Shown: positions 40,809 through 49,801 of the stretch, one piece after another
Layout of the letters: each line of letters starts with the position of its first letter
Position numbering within the stretch: position 1 is the stretch's first letter
NCBI RefSeq assembly: GCF_964059085.1
Contig: NZ_OZ060398.1
Coordinates: 137,364-201,363, forward strand
Direction of reading: 5' to 3'
Length of the DNA: 64,000 nt
Origin: Buchnera aphidicola (Mindarus abietinus)
GTDB taxonomy: Bacteria > Pseudomonadota > Gammaproteobacteria > Enterobacterales > Enterobacteriaceae
The notes under the pieces: generated by a model
Databases searched by the model: none
The model's input: only the letters and a program-made list of their open reading frames with translations
Told to the model about the DNA's origin: nothing
Translations under genes and position numbers: made by a program

Positions 40809-41411
40809 TTACAAATCTTTTAAATGATCTCTAAAGTAATTTCGAACACCGTCAGGAGATGGAGTCATAGCAGGTTTTCCCTGTTTCCAATTAGCTGGAC
40901 ATACTTCTCCATTTTTTTCATGAAATTGTAAAGCATCTATAGTTCTAATCATATCTTTTATATTTCTACCTAAAGGTAGATCATTTACTACTTGATGACG
41001 TACACAAAATTTTTTATCGATTAAAAAAGATGCTCTTAATGCTACTCCAAGAGTAGGATGTACTATTCCATAAGATTTTTGTATTTCTTGCTTAACATCT
41101 GAAACCATAATAAATTTTATGTTTCCGATTCCACCTTCATTAATTGGAGTTTTTCTCCATGCATTATGAACAAAAACAGAGTCTATAGATACACCGACTA
41201 ATTCTACTTTTCTTTCTTTAAAAGAGTCATAAAGATTATTAAATGCAATGATTTCAGAGGGACATACGAAAGTAAAGTCCATAGGCCAGAAAAATAAAAC
41301 TGTTATTTTTCCGGAAACATAATTCTGAAAATTAAAATTTTCAATTATTTCATCATTTTTTAAAATTGCTGGAGCAATAAAATTCGGTGCTGGCAAGCTT
41401 ACTAAAACCAT
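40809..41411 (-). CDS. ahpC: Typical 2-Cys peroxiredoxin (AhpC/TSA family)
   Basis: Reduces hydrogen peroxide and organic peroxides. The peroxidatic Cys50 is in FTFVCPSE and the resolving Cys171 in GEVCPANW, the typical 2-Cys arrangement. The 200 residues and the C-terminal GVRNYFRDHLKDL extension fit the Prx1-type subgroup. No reductase gene (ahpF or thioredoxin) is nearby, so the electron donor is unknown. The start ATG has a strong AGGAG site. The symbol ahpC is used for the family; tsaA is an equally valid name. Confidence 0.93.
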   Translation of the reverse strand: MVLVSLPAPNFIAPAILKNDEIIENFNFQNYVSGKITVLFFWPMDFTFVCPSEIIAFNNLYDSFKERKVELVGVSIDSVFVHNAWRKTPINEGGIGNIKFIMVSDVKQEIQKSYGIVHPTLGVALRASFLIDKKFCVRHQVVNDLPLGRNIKDMIRTIDALQFHEKNGEVCPANWKQGKPAMTPSPDGVRNYFRDHLKDL

Positions 41412-41659
41412 TCATTTCTCCTAATTTAATATAAAAATTATTAAATATTTTTTAATAGTTTATAACATATTTTATATATGTAAATTAAAAGTTGTTTAAA
41501 ATGATTAATTAAAAATTACTAATTTAACTTATTAAAAATTTATTTTATTAATGAAATTTTTATTTATTAATAAAAAAATTATAATTTTTGATAGACAAAG
41601 ATTTTTTTTTAGTATGAAATAGATAATTTATAATTATTAATTATATGTTAGGAAAGATA

Positions 41660-42366
41660 ATGAAAGAAAATAAAAAATTTAGTTGGAAATACTTTTTACA
41701 TCAAGAAAAAAAAAAAAATACTTCATAAAATTAATGAAATTTATTTCTCAAGAAAGAGAAATAAAAAATATTTTTCCCGAACAAAAAAAAGTATTTAGAT
41801 CTTTATTTTTAACATCTTTTAAAAATTTAAAAGTGGTTATTTTAGGACAAGATCCGTATCATAATAAAAATCAAGCAGATGGACTTGCCTTTTCTGTTTC
41901 TTGTGGAAATAAAATTCCTCCTTCTTTAAAAAATATATTTAGAGAATTATCTTGTGATTTAAAAGACGTTTTAATTGCAAAAAATAATGGTTCTTTAGAA
42001 AATTGGGCTAATCAAGGGGTTTTATTATTAAATACAATTTTAACAGTAGAAGAGAATAAACCAGGTTCTCATAAAGGAATAGGATGGGAAAAATTTACTG
42101 ATTTAGTAATTTCTATTATTAGTAAGCATAAATTAGGAGTGGTTTTTTTACTTTGGGGACTATATGCTCAAAAAAAAATTTCTCAAATTAACCTTCAAAA
42201 ACATTATGTACTACAAACATCCCATCCCTCTCCATTTTCAGTAAATAGAGGATTCATAGGTTGTAAACATTTTTCAAAAACCAATAGAATTCTACTTTCT
42301 AAAGGAGAAAAACCTATTGATTGGTCTATTCTCCCATTCAAGTATTCAAAAAAAACATTGTATTAA
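41660..42366 (+). CDS. ung: Uracil-DNA glycosylase, split by a poly(A) frameshift
   Basis: Removes uracil from DNA. From the ATG at 41660, preceded by AGGAAAG, the frame reads MKENKKFSWKYFLHQEKK, matching the start of family-1 UDG. It then leaves the true frame inside a run of 12 A (41706-41717). Homology resumes one frame over as KKYFIKLMKFISQ and continues intact through the catalytic GQDPYHNKNQADGLAFS and the HPSPFSVNRGF loop to 42366. A run of 11 or 14 A would give one continuous protein. Apart from this one break the conserved catalytic sequence is undamaged, which argues against a long-dead gene. The second segment alone has only a UUG start without a ribosome site. It ends 19 bases from convergent grpE. 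Confidence 0.85.
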
Positions 42367-42385
42367 ATTATAAAAAAATTTTTTA

Positions 42386-42922
42386 TTAATTTTTTGAAAT
42401 TTCGACTAAAGCTTTTCTTAATTTTTTTCCGTCTAAGGTATAACCTTTTTTAATAATAGAAGTTATAATACCAATTTCAGTTGATTTATTTTTTTTTTCG
42501 GATATTTTTATATGAAATTTAGAATTAAATTTTTGATTAATTTTTCCTTCTTCTTTAATTCCAAAGTTATTTATTGTTTTCAAAAAAGATTTTAAAGTTA
42601 TTAAAATCCCTTCAGTAATATTTTTATCATTTAATAAATTTAAATCATTTAATATTTCTTCTGCACTATCTACAACTGTTAGTAATTTAAGAGAAAATTC
42701 TTTTTTTATATCTGATCGAATAGTATTTATTTCTTTTTCAGAATTTTTTTTAAAATTTTCTATTTTAGCTTGTTCGCGTAATTGAATATCTATATTTTTT
42801 TTTTGAATTTCTAGTATCTTTTTCTTAAAATTATTAATAATTTCTTGTTTTATTTTTTTATTTTTTTTTAAAATATTATTAATATTCTGAATATTCAATT
42901 CATTTTTATTTAAATTTTTCAT
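42386..42922 (-). CDS. grpE: Nucleotide exchange factor GrpE
   Basis: Releases ADP from DnaK. The 178 residues (E. coli 197) comprise a long Lys/Asn-rich coiled coil (about 1-110) and a beta-domain ending in the family signature KKGYTLDGKKLRKALVEISKN. Sequence is strongly diverged, with most substitutions toward Lys, Asn and Ile, in contrast to its highly conserved partner DnaK. The region upstream shows no sigma-32-like CCCCAT box, unlike dnaK. No clear ribosome-binding site precedes the ATG. Confidence 0.9.
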   Translation of the reverse strand: MKNLNKNELNIQNINNILKKNKKIKQEIINNFKKKILEIQKKNIDIQLREQAKIENFKKNSEKEINTIRSDIKKEFSLKLLTVVDSAEEILNDLNLLNDKNITEGILITLKSFLKTINNFGIKEEGKINQKFNSKFHIKISEKKNKSTEIGIITSIIKKGYTLDGKKLRKALVEISKN

Positions 42923-43246
42923 TTTTTATTTTTAGTTGACCGTTTTTTTAAAATAATTTTTCCTATAAAAAATTTGAGATATATCTAATAAAAAACTTTT
43001 TAAGGTAAAAATTTAAAGAAATCAGATAATACATTAAATATGTTTATAATAAACAATATTTTTCTTTAAAATAAATATTTTTTTTTAATTTTTATTTGTA
43101 TTAACATTTTTAATGTTATTAACAATAAATTAATTTTTTTGTATAACGTTATTTAACTAATAAAGTATTATTTTTAATGTTTAAAAAGAGTATTTTGATT
43201 CTTTTTTTTATTTAATAAAAAAAAAAGTATTTTTTAATGATTTCTT
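42923..43246. other. Gene-free spacer between ssrA and grpE
   Basis: 324 bases of A/T-rich DNA between the 3' end of ssrA and the grpE start, both on the minus strand. A 10-T run on the minus strand shortly after ssrA could help end its transcript, but no strong stem precedes it. In E. coli smpB lies next to ssrA; it is not here. A small AACATT/AATGTT hairpin is near 43105-43120. No ORF seen. Confidence 0.5.
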
Positions 43247-43610
43247 TGGAGCTGGCGGGATTCGAACCCGCGTCCAAAATTTTTACGACATCAGAAACTA
43301 CATGTTTATTCTATTTATAAAATAATTTTTAATTTTGAATAGACACAAAATTAAAATTTTGCTTAATTAAGTTATACATAAAAGTATTAAGCAAAACTTT
43401 TTATGTAATCTCTTTTGGAATTATCTTTCTATTTATCAAAATATAAAGAGAAAAAAATTTTGAAAGAAAGGCTTTAAAACAGTTTATTAAGCTGCTAAAG
43501 CGTAATTTTCTTTTTTTGCAACTATTTTTTTTGGTTTTTTAACGAGGCAAACCAACCCTCGACATGCTCTTCAGTTTTCAATAATTTTGTCAAATCCATA
43601 AATCAGCCCC
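43247..43610 (-). ncRNA. ssrA: Transfer-messenger RNA (tmRNA)
   Basis: Rescues stalled ribosomes and tags the product for proteolysis. The 5' end is GGGGCTGATT (43610-43601) and the 3' end GGACGCGGGTTCGAATCCCG...CAGCTCCA, forming the tRNA-like acceptor and T arms. The length of about 364 matches E. coli (363). The tag reading frame, resume codon GCA at 43519-43517 to TAA at 43489-43487, encodes AKKENYALAA, close to E. coli ANDENYALAA. The CATGTAGTT...GGACGCGG segment before the T arm also matches. The pseudoknot region (about 43270-43480) is A/T-rich and looks degenerate. CCA is not encoded: AAG follows the discriminator A, so the tail must be added enzymatically. Confidence 0.95.
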
Positions 43611-43628
43611 CATACTTGCAAGTGAGAT

Positions 43629-43657
43629 ATACTACTTGATTTTACTTTAAAAGTCGA
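43629..43657 (-). promoter_or_regulatory. Candidate sigma-70 promoter of ssrA
   Basis: On the minus strand: TCGACT, 17-base spacer, TAGTAT. Each box matches consensus at four of six positions. It would start a precursor about 12 bases upstream of the mature tmRNA 5' end. Confidence 0.45.
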
Positions 43658-43774
43658 AACATTTTTAAAAAAAATTTTAAAAATTTTATTTTTATAAAAT
43701 ACTATTTTAAAAATTTTATTAATGATAGAATACTTATTAAGTAAAATCACTTATATAATAAATAAAAAAAACTT

Positions 43775-44092
43775 ATGGATGCAATTAATAAAATTAAATC
43801 TCAAATAAAAGAGAATTCTATAGTATTATATATGAAGGGAACCCCTACTAAACCCAGTTGTGGATTTTCTTCTAAAGCTTCGGAAATTTTATTAAAATGT
43901 AAGAAAAAATTTTTATACGTAGATGTATTAGAAAATCCAGATATTAGAAGTGCTTTACCAGAGTTTTCTAATTGGCCAACCTTTCCTCAATTATGGATTA
44001 ATGAAACCCTAATAGGAGGTTGTAGCATTATCGTAAAAATGTTTGAAAGTGGTGAACTTCAAAAATTAATTAATAATACAGATAAGCAATAA
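43775..44092 (+). CDS. grxD: Monothiol glutaredoxin Grx4
   Basis: Monothiol glutaredoxin that carries or transfers [2Fe-2S] clusters with glutathione. The CGFS active site is at Cys29 (TPTKPSCGFSSKA), followed by the WPTFPQLWINETLIGGCSI glutathione-binding region. 105 residues, slightly shorter than E. coli GrxD (115). It is convergent with rnt, 52 bases away, and divergent from ssrA, so its promoter lies in the shared 164-base spacer. This probably serves iron-sulfur supply to the many complex I clusters encoded nearby (inference). Confidence 0.96.
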   Translation: MDAINKIKSQIKENSIVLYMKGTPTKPSCGFSSKASEILLKCKKKFLYVDVLENPDIRSALPEFSNWPTFPQLWINETLIGGCSIIVKMFESGELQKLINNTDKQ

Positions 44093-44144
44093 AAATTATT
44101 CTTTAATTTTTTTAAATATATTTATTAATTTATAAAGATTATTA

Positions 44145-44807
44145 TTATTTTATAATAGGGGTGTTAGTTTCAGTATTTATAGGAGGCCATCCTCCTAAAC
44201 GCTTCCATCTATTAACTAATTCACAAAATAAATTAGCTGTTTGGATAGTATCATATTCTGCAGAATGAGCTTGATTGTTATCAAAAGTTATTCCTGCTAT
44301 TTTACACGCTTTGGCAAGTACAGTTTGTCCTAAAACTAATCCGCTTAATGCAGCGGTGTCAAATGTAGCAAATGGATGAAATGGATTTTTTTTAAAATTT
44401 GCTCTTTTTGATGCGGCCATCAAAAAGTTATGATCAAAATTAGCATTGTGAGCAACAATAATTGCTCTTGAACAATTTTTAGTTTTTATTCCCTTTCTTA
44501 CTATTTTAAATATTGTTTTTAGAGCTATTTTTTCAGTTACAGCACCTCTTAAAGGGTTAAAAGGATCAATTTTATTAAAAGCTAAAGCTTCTGATTGAAT
44601 ATTAGAACCTTTAAAAGGTTCAATGTTAAAATGGATAGTTTGTTCTTTTTCAAGCCATCCCTCTGTATTCATAGATAGAGTAACCATAGCAATTTCTAAT
44701 ATTGCATCTTTTTTAGGATTAAATCCTGCTGTTTCTAAATCTATGACGACAGGATAAAAACTGCGAAATCTATTATGAAGAGAATTTAATTCTTTATTTA
44801 CAAACAT
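44145..44807 (-). CDS. rnt: Ribonuclease T
   Basis: DEDD-family 3'-5' exoribonuclease that trims tRNA and other stable RNA 3' ends. The first acidic pair is in VIDLETAGF (Asp23, Glu25), the second in [10 protein letters not shown], and the last in the AHSAEYDT segment, giving a DEDDh active site. The 220 residues match E. coli (215). It would be needed to trim RNA 3' ends before CCA addition, relevant because ssrA here lacks an encoded CCA. Confidence 0.97.
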   Translation of the reverse strand: MFVNKELNSLHNRFRSFYPVVIDLETAGFNPKKDAILEIAMVTLSMNTEGWLEKEQTIHFNIEPFKGSNIQSEALAFNKIDPFNPLRGAVTEKIALKTIFKIVRKGIKTKNCSRAIIVAHNANFDHNFLMAASKRANFKKNPFHPFATFDTAALSGLVLGQTVLAKACKIAGITFDNNQAHSAEYDTIQTANLFCELVNRWKRLGGWPPINTETNTPIIK

Positions 44808-44994
44808 ATTTTGATTATCTCATTATTAATAAATTTATCTTTCTTACATAAACATAAAAAAATTAAGAAAAATTATGATTTTTATTTTTAAAATTAACAT
44901 TTTTTTATATTATATCAATAATATTTTTTTTAAAAGATCAATTTTTAAAGAAAAAATCAATAAAAATTTTTTAATAGAAGTAATATATAAAATA

Positions 44995-45003
44995 TGTTAT
45001 AAT
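44995..45003 (+). promoter_or_regulatory. Candidate extended -10 promoter of sodA
   Basis: TGTTATAAT fits the extended TGnTATAAT form, 57 bases before the sodA start. No recognisable -35 box lies 16-18 bases upstream, which is acceptable for an extended -10 promoter but keeps confidence low. Confidence 0.4.
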
Positions 45004-45059
45004 TTTCGAAAAAAAAAAAATTTAATATTTATTCTTTTTAATTTTTAATGGTGAAAAAA

Positions 45060-45680
45060 ATGAGTTATAAATTACCAAAATTATTATATTCATACGATAG
45101 TTTAGAGCCTTATATTGATAAAGAAACAATGGAAATACATCATACTAGACACCATCAGACTTATATAGATAACGTAAATAGAATTTTAGCAAATACTTGT
45201 TATTTAACATATTCAGCAAGTGAATTAATTAAAAATTTACAAACAATAGATATAGAAGAAAAAGAAAGTTTAAAAAATAACTTAGGAGGACATATTAATC
45301 ATAGTTTATTTTGGCTAAATTTAAAATTAGGTACTAAACTTAATGGAAATCTTAAATTGGCTATAAAAAAACAATTTTCTTCTTTTGAAAATTTCGTTAG
45401 TTTGTTTGAAGAAGCTGCATTAAAACATTTTGGATCTGGATGGATATGGTTAATAAATAGTTTAGGAAAACTAAAAATAGTAACTACTATAAATCAAAAC
45501 AATCCCTTAATGGGAGAAAAAATTAATGGTTTTTTTGGCAATCCTATAATTTGTTTAGATATATGGGAACATGCTTATTATTTAAAATATAAAAATAGAA
45601 GAATAGAATATATAAAATCGTATTGGAATATTGTAAATTGGGAAGAAGCAGAGCGTCGTTTTTTATTAAAAAATATTTAA
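45060..45680 (+). CDS. sodA: Superoxide dismutase, Mn/Fe family
   Basis: Converts superoxide to hydrogen peroxide, which the peroxiredoxin at 40809 can then remove. From ATG 45060 the protein is 206 residues, the E. coli SodA length, beginning [17 protein letters not shown]. Metal-ligand His27 is in [12 protein letters not shown], another is in [10 protein letters not shown], and Asp/His are in [12 protein letters not shown]. The [10 protein letters not shown] and NPLMGEKI stretches favour the manganese type. An in-frame ATG at 45048 exists, but the family starts MSY and GGTG gives suitable spacing to 45060. The Phe/Asn substitutions suggest moderate decay. Confidence 0.95.
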   Translation: MSYKLPKLLYSYDSLEPYIDKETMEIHHTRHHQTYIDNVNRILANTCYLTYSASELIKNLQTIDIEEKESLKNNLGGHINHSLFWLNLKLGTKLNGNLKLAIKKQFSSFENFVSLFEEAALKHFGSGWIWLINSLGKLKIVTTINQNNPLMGEKINGFFGNPIICLDIWEHAYYLKYKNRRIEYIKSYWNIVNWEEAERRFLLKNI

Positions 45681-45774
45681 ACAATATTTTTAAAAGTATT
45701 TTTACTATACTATTAAAAATATATTTTAATAAAACCAAATATTCTGGTATTGAATTAAATTTTAAGGAAATGTT

Positions 45775-46334
45775 TTGAACAGTTGTAAAATTTTAGTGGG
45801 TCTTGGAAATCCAATATCTAAGTATAATGGTACTAGACATAATATTGGTTCTCAATGTATTCAGTGGATAGCTAATTACTATTCTATAAAATTAAAATTA
45901 AAAAAAAAATTGGTTATATAGGCGTATATAACCAGATGTATTTATTAATTCCAAATACGTTTATAAATATTTGCGGAAGTTCAATTTTTTCTGCTTTGCG
46001 TATATATAATATTAAAATTAAAGATATGTTAATTTTTCATGATGAATTAGATTTATCAATAGGTGATGTTCGATTTAAGAATGGAATTGGACATAACGGG
46101 CATAATGGTCTTAGAAATATAATTAAAAATATAGGTTCAGGAAATATTTTTAAACGTATAGCTATTGGTATAGGAAGACCTTTAGAAAGATCAGAAATAG
46201 TCGAATACGTATTGTCAAAGTTTACTTATATAGAAAAAAATAAAATTTATGAATCGATAAAATCAATTATTTATAATTTAAATCAATTAAAAAAAAATTG
46301 GAATAGTTTTTCCATCAATAGAAATCTAAATTAA
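45775..46334 (+). CDS. pth: Peptidyl-tRNA hydrolase, split by a poly(A) frameshift
   Basis: Recycles peptidyl-tRNA that drops off ribosomes. A UUG start (45775) lies six bases after AAGGA and gives NSCKILVGLGNPISKYNGTRHNIGSQCIQW, including the catalytic His of TRHN. This frame ends at a TAG at 45919-45921. The homology continues one frame over, from within a run of 10 A (45900-45909), as KIGYIGVYNQMYLLIPNTFIN, then FHDELDLSIGDVRFK, GHNGHNGLRNI and RIAIGIGRP to 46334. Runs of 11 or 8 A would restore one protein of about 186 residues, near the usual 194. Pth is essential in E. coli. It lies just upstream of ychF, as in E. coli. Confidence 0.85.
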
Positions 46335-46413
46335 AAAAATAATGTTTTTATTTTTTTTTAAAAAAGTAATAAAAAATAAAAATTTTTCAAATAAATATTT
46401 AACTAGAGGAAAA

Positions 46414-47511
46414 ATGAGTGTGAAATGTGGTCTCATTGGTCTTCCTAATGTAGGTAAGTCTACGTTATTTAACCTTTTAACTAAATCGAATATTCCGGCG
46501 GAAAATTATCCTTTTTGTACTATTCATCCAAATATAGGAATTTCTCCTGTTATTGATAATCGATTACTAAAAATTGCAAAAATAGCTAATTCAAAAAAAA
46601 TAATTTATACATATATAAAGTTTGTTGATATAGCGGGATTAGTTAAAGGAGCATCGAAAGGAGAAGGATTAGGAAATCAATTTTTAAGCCATATAAAAGA
46701 AATTGATGCTATTATCCATGTTGTTCGTTGTTTTGAAAATAAAAATATTATTCATGTGCATAACTCAATAAATCCTATTTATGATATAGAAGTAATAAAT
46801 ACTGAATTAGCTCTATCAGATTTAAACTTTTGTGAAAAAAATATACTAAACATCAAAAAGCAAGAAAAAAAAAATAATTTTAAAGATACGAAAAAAGTAT
46901 TTTTTTTAAAAAAATGTATTCAATATTTAGAAAAATTTTGTACTTTAAGAAATATGAGTTTGAGTATAGAAGAAAAAAACTATGCCAAAGAATTTAAATT
47001 TCTTACTCTAAAACCAATTATGTATGTTGCAAATATAGATAATTCTTTTAAAAGTAATGAGATATATAAAAAAATAAAAGATTACTTGAAAAAAGAAAAA
47101 ATTATATCTATTCCTATATCATTATCTAACGATAAAAAACCAGAGGATGGAAATTTATTAAAAAATAGTTTAAAAAACAAAACTATTAATTATTTAGATC
47201 AAAAAAAAAATATTTTGAGTAATATTATAGATATAAGTTTAAATTTATTAAAATTACATACATTTTTTACTGTTGGTCCAAAAGAATCGAGAGCATGGAT
47301 TATTAAAAAAAATACTACTGTTATTAATGCAGCTAAAAAAATTCATTCTGATTTAAAAAAAGGATTTATTAGAGCAAAAGTTATGTCATATCTTGATTTT
47401 ATAAGTTTTAAAGGAGAAAAAAACGTAAAATCCGCAGGTAAATTTAGAAGTGAAGGAAAAAATTATATTGTTAATGATGCAGATATTTTACAAATATTAT
47501 TTAAAGTATAA
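46414..47511 (+). CDS. ychF: Obg-like ribosome-binding ATPase YchF
   Basis: OBG-family P-loop ATPase that binds ribosomes. The G1 motif GLPNVGKST is at residues 8-16. FVDIAGLVKGASKGEGLGNQFL carries the switch II/G3 region, and the G4 position is YVANIDNS rather than NKxD, consistent with ATP preference. The C-terminal TGS-like domain holds RAWIIKKNTT, HSDLKKGFIRAKVM and GKNYIVNDADILQILF. I start at ATG 46414 after AGAGGA, giving 365 residues (E. coli 363). The upstream in-frame ATG at 46342 would add 24 unrelated residues. An intact 10-A run is at 46865-46874. Confidence 0.96.
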   Translation: MSVKCGLIGLPNVGKSTLFNLLTKSNIPAENYPFCTIHPNIGISPVIDNRLLKIAKIANSKKIIYTYIKFVDIAGLVKGASKGEGLGNQFLSHIKEIDAIIHVVRCFENKNIIHVHNSINPIYDIEVINTELALSDLNFCEKNILNIKKQEKKNNFKDTKKVFFLKKCIQYLEKFCTLRNMSLSIEEKNYAKEFKFLTLKPIMYVANIDNSFKSNEIYKKIKDYLKKEKIISIPISLSNDKKPEDGNLLKNSLKNKTINYLDQKKNILSNIIDISLNLLKLHTFFTVGPKESRAWIIKKNTTVINAAKKIHSDLKKGFIRAKVMSYLDFISFKGEKNVKSAGKFRSEGKNYIVNDADILQILFKV

Positions 47512-47534
47512 AAATTTTTATTTAAAATTAAATT

Positions 47535-47566
47535 TTTTATTAGAGGAATTTTCCCCTCTAATAAAA
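47535..47566. terminator. Bidirectional terminator between ychF and thrC
   Basis: TTTTATTAGAGG (47535-47546) pairs perfectly with CCTCTAATAAAA (47555-47566), loop of eight. Poly-U ends on both strands come from the stem itself. It sits between the convergent stops of ychF and thrC. Confidence 0.85.
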
Positions 47567-47577
47567 TCGAAAAGAAA

Positions 47578-48867
47578 TCATTTTTCTAATAAAAATTTTC
47601 TTAACTTAAAAAAGTTTGGACGCATGTTATGTGATAACGAAGGAAGTTTATATCTATTTTCTAATACTTTTGGAAGTAAAATCTCTTTTTTTAAAATTTT
47701 TTCAATTGTTTGTTTAAATTTTGCCGGGTGTGCTGTTCCTAAAAATAATCCGAATTCATTTGGTTTTATTTTTTGTTTTAATAATTTATAAGCAATAGCA
47801 GCATGAGGTTCGGAATCATAACCTAATTTTGATAACTCTTTTAGAGTTGCAACAGTTTCATTGTCAGAAACGCTTCCAAATCCTAATTCTTTTAAATCCC
47901 ATTTTTTTCTTCTAAATAACTCTTCAACTCTAGGCCAATTATTTGGTCTACTGATATCCATAGCATTAGATATAGTTGAAATGGTATTTTTTGGTTCCCA
48001 AATTCCATTTTTAAGAAATCTAGGCACCGTATCATTAGAATTAGTAGCTGCTATAAATGATTTGATAGGCAGTCCTAATGATTTTGCTAACAACCCAGCT
48101 GTTAAATTTCCAAAATTTCCGCAAGGTACAGAAATGACTAATTTGATATTTTTTTGTTTTGGAATTAAAGCAAATGCTTCAAAATAGTAGCAAATTTGAG
48201 CTAATAATCTGCTTATATTTATTGAATTAGCTGAATTTAACCCTGTAATTGTTTTTAGTTCTTGATCATTAAATGCTTGTTTGACTAAAGCTTGACATTC
48301 ATCGAAACTACCATTTATAGCAATAGTTGTTATATTTTCTCCAAGAGTACAGAATAATTTTTCTTGTAATTCACTTATTTTACCCTTTGGATAAAGAATG
48401 ACTACTTTTACGTTTTTCATTTTATAAAAAGCATGAGCTACTGCTGCTCCAGTATCTCCTGACGTTGCTGTTAAAATAGTAACTATTTCATTTTTGTTAT
48501 TTAAATGAGATAACATTTGAGCCATAAAACGAGCACCAAAATCTTTAAATGCTAAAGTTGGACCATGAAATAATTCCAAACATGCTATATTACTAGTAAC
48601 TTGTACTATTTTAGGTCCTGAAAATAAAAATGCTTTTTTAATTCTTTTTTCTAATTCTATTGGTTTTATTTCATTTTTAATAAATTTAGAAAGAATTTTA
48701 CTACTTCTAGAGATAAAATTCATTTTTAGCAGTGCAGATAATTTTTCTTTTTTAATGATGGGTAAGTCTTTGGGAAAAAATAAGCCTTGTTGACTACCTA
48801 ATCCTAATTTAACTGCTTTTGAAAATTTTACTTTTTCAGTATGATCTTTTAGATTATATAGTTTCAT
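47578..48867 (-). CDS. thrC: Threonine synthase
   Basis: PLP enzyme making threonine from O-phosphohomoserine, the last step of the pathway. The 429 residues match E. coli (428). The PLP lysine lies in HGPTLAFKDFGARFMAQML, with TATSGDTGAAVAHAFY and VPCGNFGNLTAGLLAKSLGLP (phosphate-binding region) following. Third gene of thrA-thrB-thrC, starting three bases after thrB. It ends just before a bidirectional terminator. Confidence 0.97.
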   Translation of the reverse strand: MKLYNLKDHTEKVKFSKAVKLGLGSQQGLFFPKDLPIIKKEKLSALLKMNFISRSSKILSKFIKNEIKPIELEKRIKKAFLFSGPKIVQVTSNIACLELFHGPTLAFKDFGARFMAQMLSHLNNKNEIVTILTATSGDTGAAVAHAFYKMKNVKVVILYPKGKISELQEKLFCTLGENITTIAINGSFDECQALVKQAFNDQELKTITGLNSANSINISRLLAQICYYFEAFALIPKQKNIKLVISVPCGNFGNLTAGLLAKSLGLPIKSFIAATNSNDTVPRFLKNGIWEPKNTISTISNAMDISRPNNWPRVEELFRRKKWDLKELGFGSVSDNETVATLKELSKLGYDSEPHAAIAYKLLKQKIKPNEFGLFLGTAHPAKFKQTIEKILKKEILLPKVLENRYKLPSLSHNMRPNFFKLRKFLLEK

Positions 48868-48870
48868 TTC

Positions 48871-49800
48871 TTACCTTATTATTCGAGTTCCTATTGAGTC
48901 TAATTTACAAATATGTACAAATCCTTCATCATTTTTTAGATAATTTTTAGATAGCCAATAAGCTATTTTTTTTGCAATAGAAATATTTTCAGAAATTGCA
49001 AATAACGTAGGTCCTGATCCAGAAATTCCAAAACTAATAGCACCTATATTTTTTACATTTTTTTTTATATATAAAAAATTAGGTAATGAATTAATTCGAT
49101 ATGGTTCAGCAATAAGATCAATCATTAATTTTGCTGCTAATTCTTCCTGTCCGCTATGAGATGCATGAATAAATCCTGCAAGGTTTTGACTGTGTTTTAT
49201 ACATATTTTTTTTTCATACATTTTAGGTAAAATTTTTCTTGCTTTTTCTGTAGGTATTTTTACTCCTGGCCATGCAACAATCCAAAACCATTTTTTAAAG
49301 TAAGGAATAGATTGACTAATAATATTATTATTCTCAATAACTAGTTGTAATCCTCCTAAATAGCAAGGAGCTACATTATCATAATGTATGCTACCCGAAA
49401 TTTTACCTTCTAATTTTCCCATTAAAATTAATAATTCTTTAGAAGTTAAAGGGTTATTACAAAATTTATTCATAGCAACTAATGTTGATACAATAGAACA
49501 AGCACTAGATCCTAAACCTGATCCAATAGGCATATTTTTTTCTAATGTAATACTAAAAAAAATTTTTAAATTAGTTATTTTTTTAAAATAACTCCAACAT
49601 TTCCATGCTATATTATCTTCAATATTTTTGGGTAGTTGATTAGAAAACTTTCCTTGATTTATTAATTTAAATTTTTTAGAAGATTTAATAATTACACAAT
49701 CTCCAAGTAAAGAACCATCGATTGGTGCTAGAGCTGCGCCTAATATGTCAAAACCTACTCCTACGTTACCAATAGAAGCAGGAGAATAAATTTTTATCAT
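48871..49800 (-). CDS. thrB: Homoserine kinase
   Basis: GHMP kinase that phosphorylates homoserine. The 309 residues match E. coli (310). The ATP-binding GHMP motif is [19 protein letters not shown] around residues 91-109. The N-terminal [18 protein letters not shown] and C-terminal [17 protein letters not shown] motifs are intact. It starts one base after the thrA stop, indicating tight translational coupling. Confidence 0.97.
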   Translation of the reverse strand: MIKIYSPASIGNVGVGFDILGAALAPIDGSLLGDCVIIKSSKKFKLINQGKFSNQLPKNIEDNIAWKCWSYFKKITNLKIFFSITLEKNMPIGSGLGSSACSIVSTLVAMNKFCNNPLTSKELLILMGKLEGKISGSIHYDNVAPCYLGGLQLVIENNNIISQSIPYFKKWFWIVAWPGVKIPTEKARKILPKMYEKKICIKHSQNLAGFIHASHSGQEELAAKLMIDLIAEPYRINSLPNFLYIKKNVKNIGAISFGISGSGPTLFAISENISIAKKIAYWLSKNYLKNDEGFVHICKLDSIGTRIIR

Positions 49801-49801
49801 T

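Noticed and set aside
41683-42366. ung starting at UUG 41683 as an intact gene
   Set aside because: That start lacks a ribosome-binding site and its first residues do not resemble UDG. The upstream frame from AUG 41660 does.
46342-46413. Longer ychF start at ATG 46342
   Set aside because: It adds 24 Phe/Lys/Asn-rich residues unlike YchF. ATG 46414 has an AGAGGA site and gives the expected length.
47861-48187. Open frame opposite thrC
   Set aside because: Antisense shadow of a strongly conserved gene, with no ribosome-binding site and no recognisable product.
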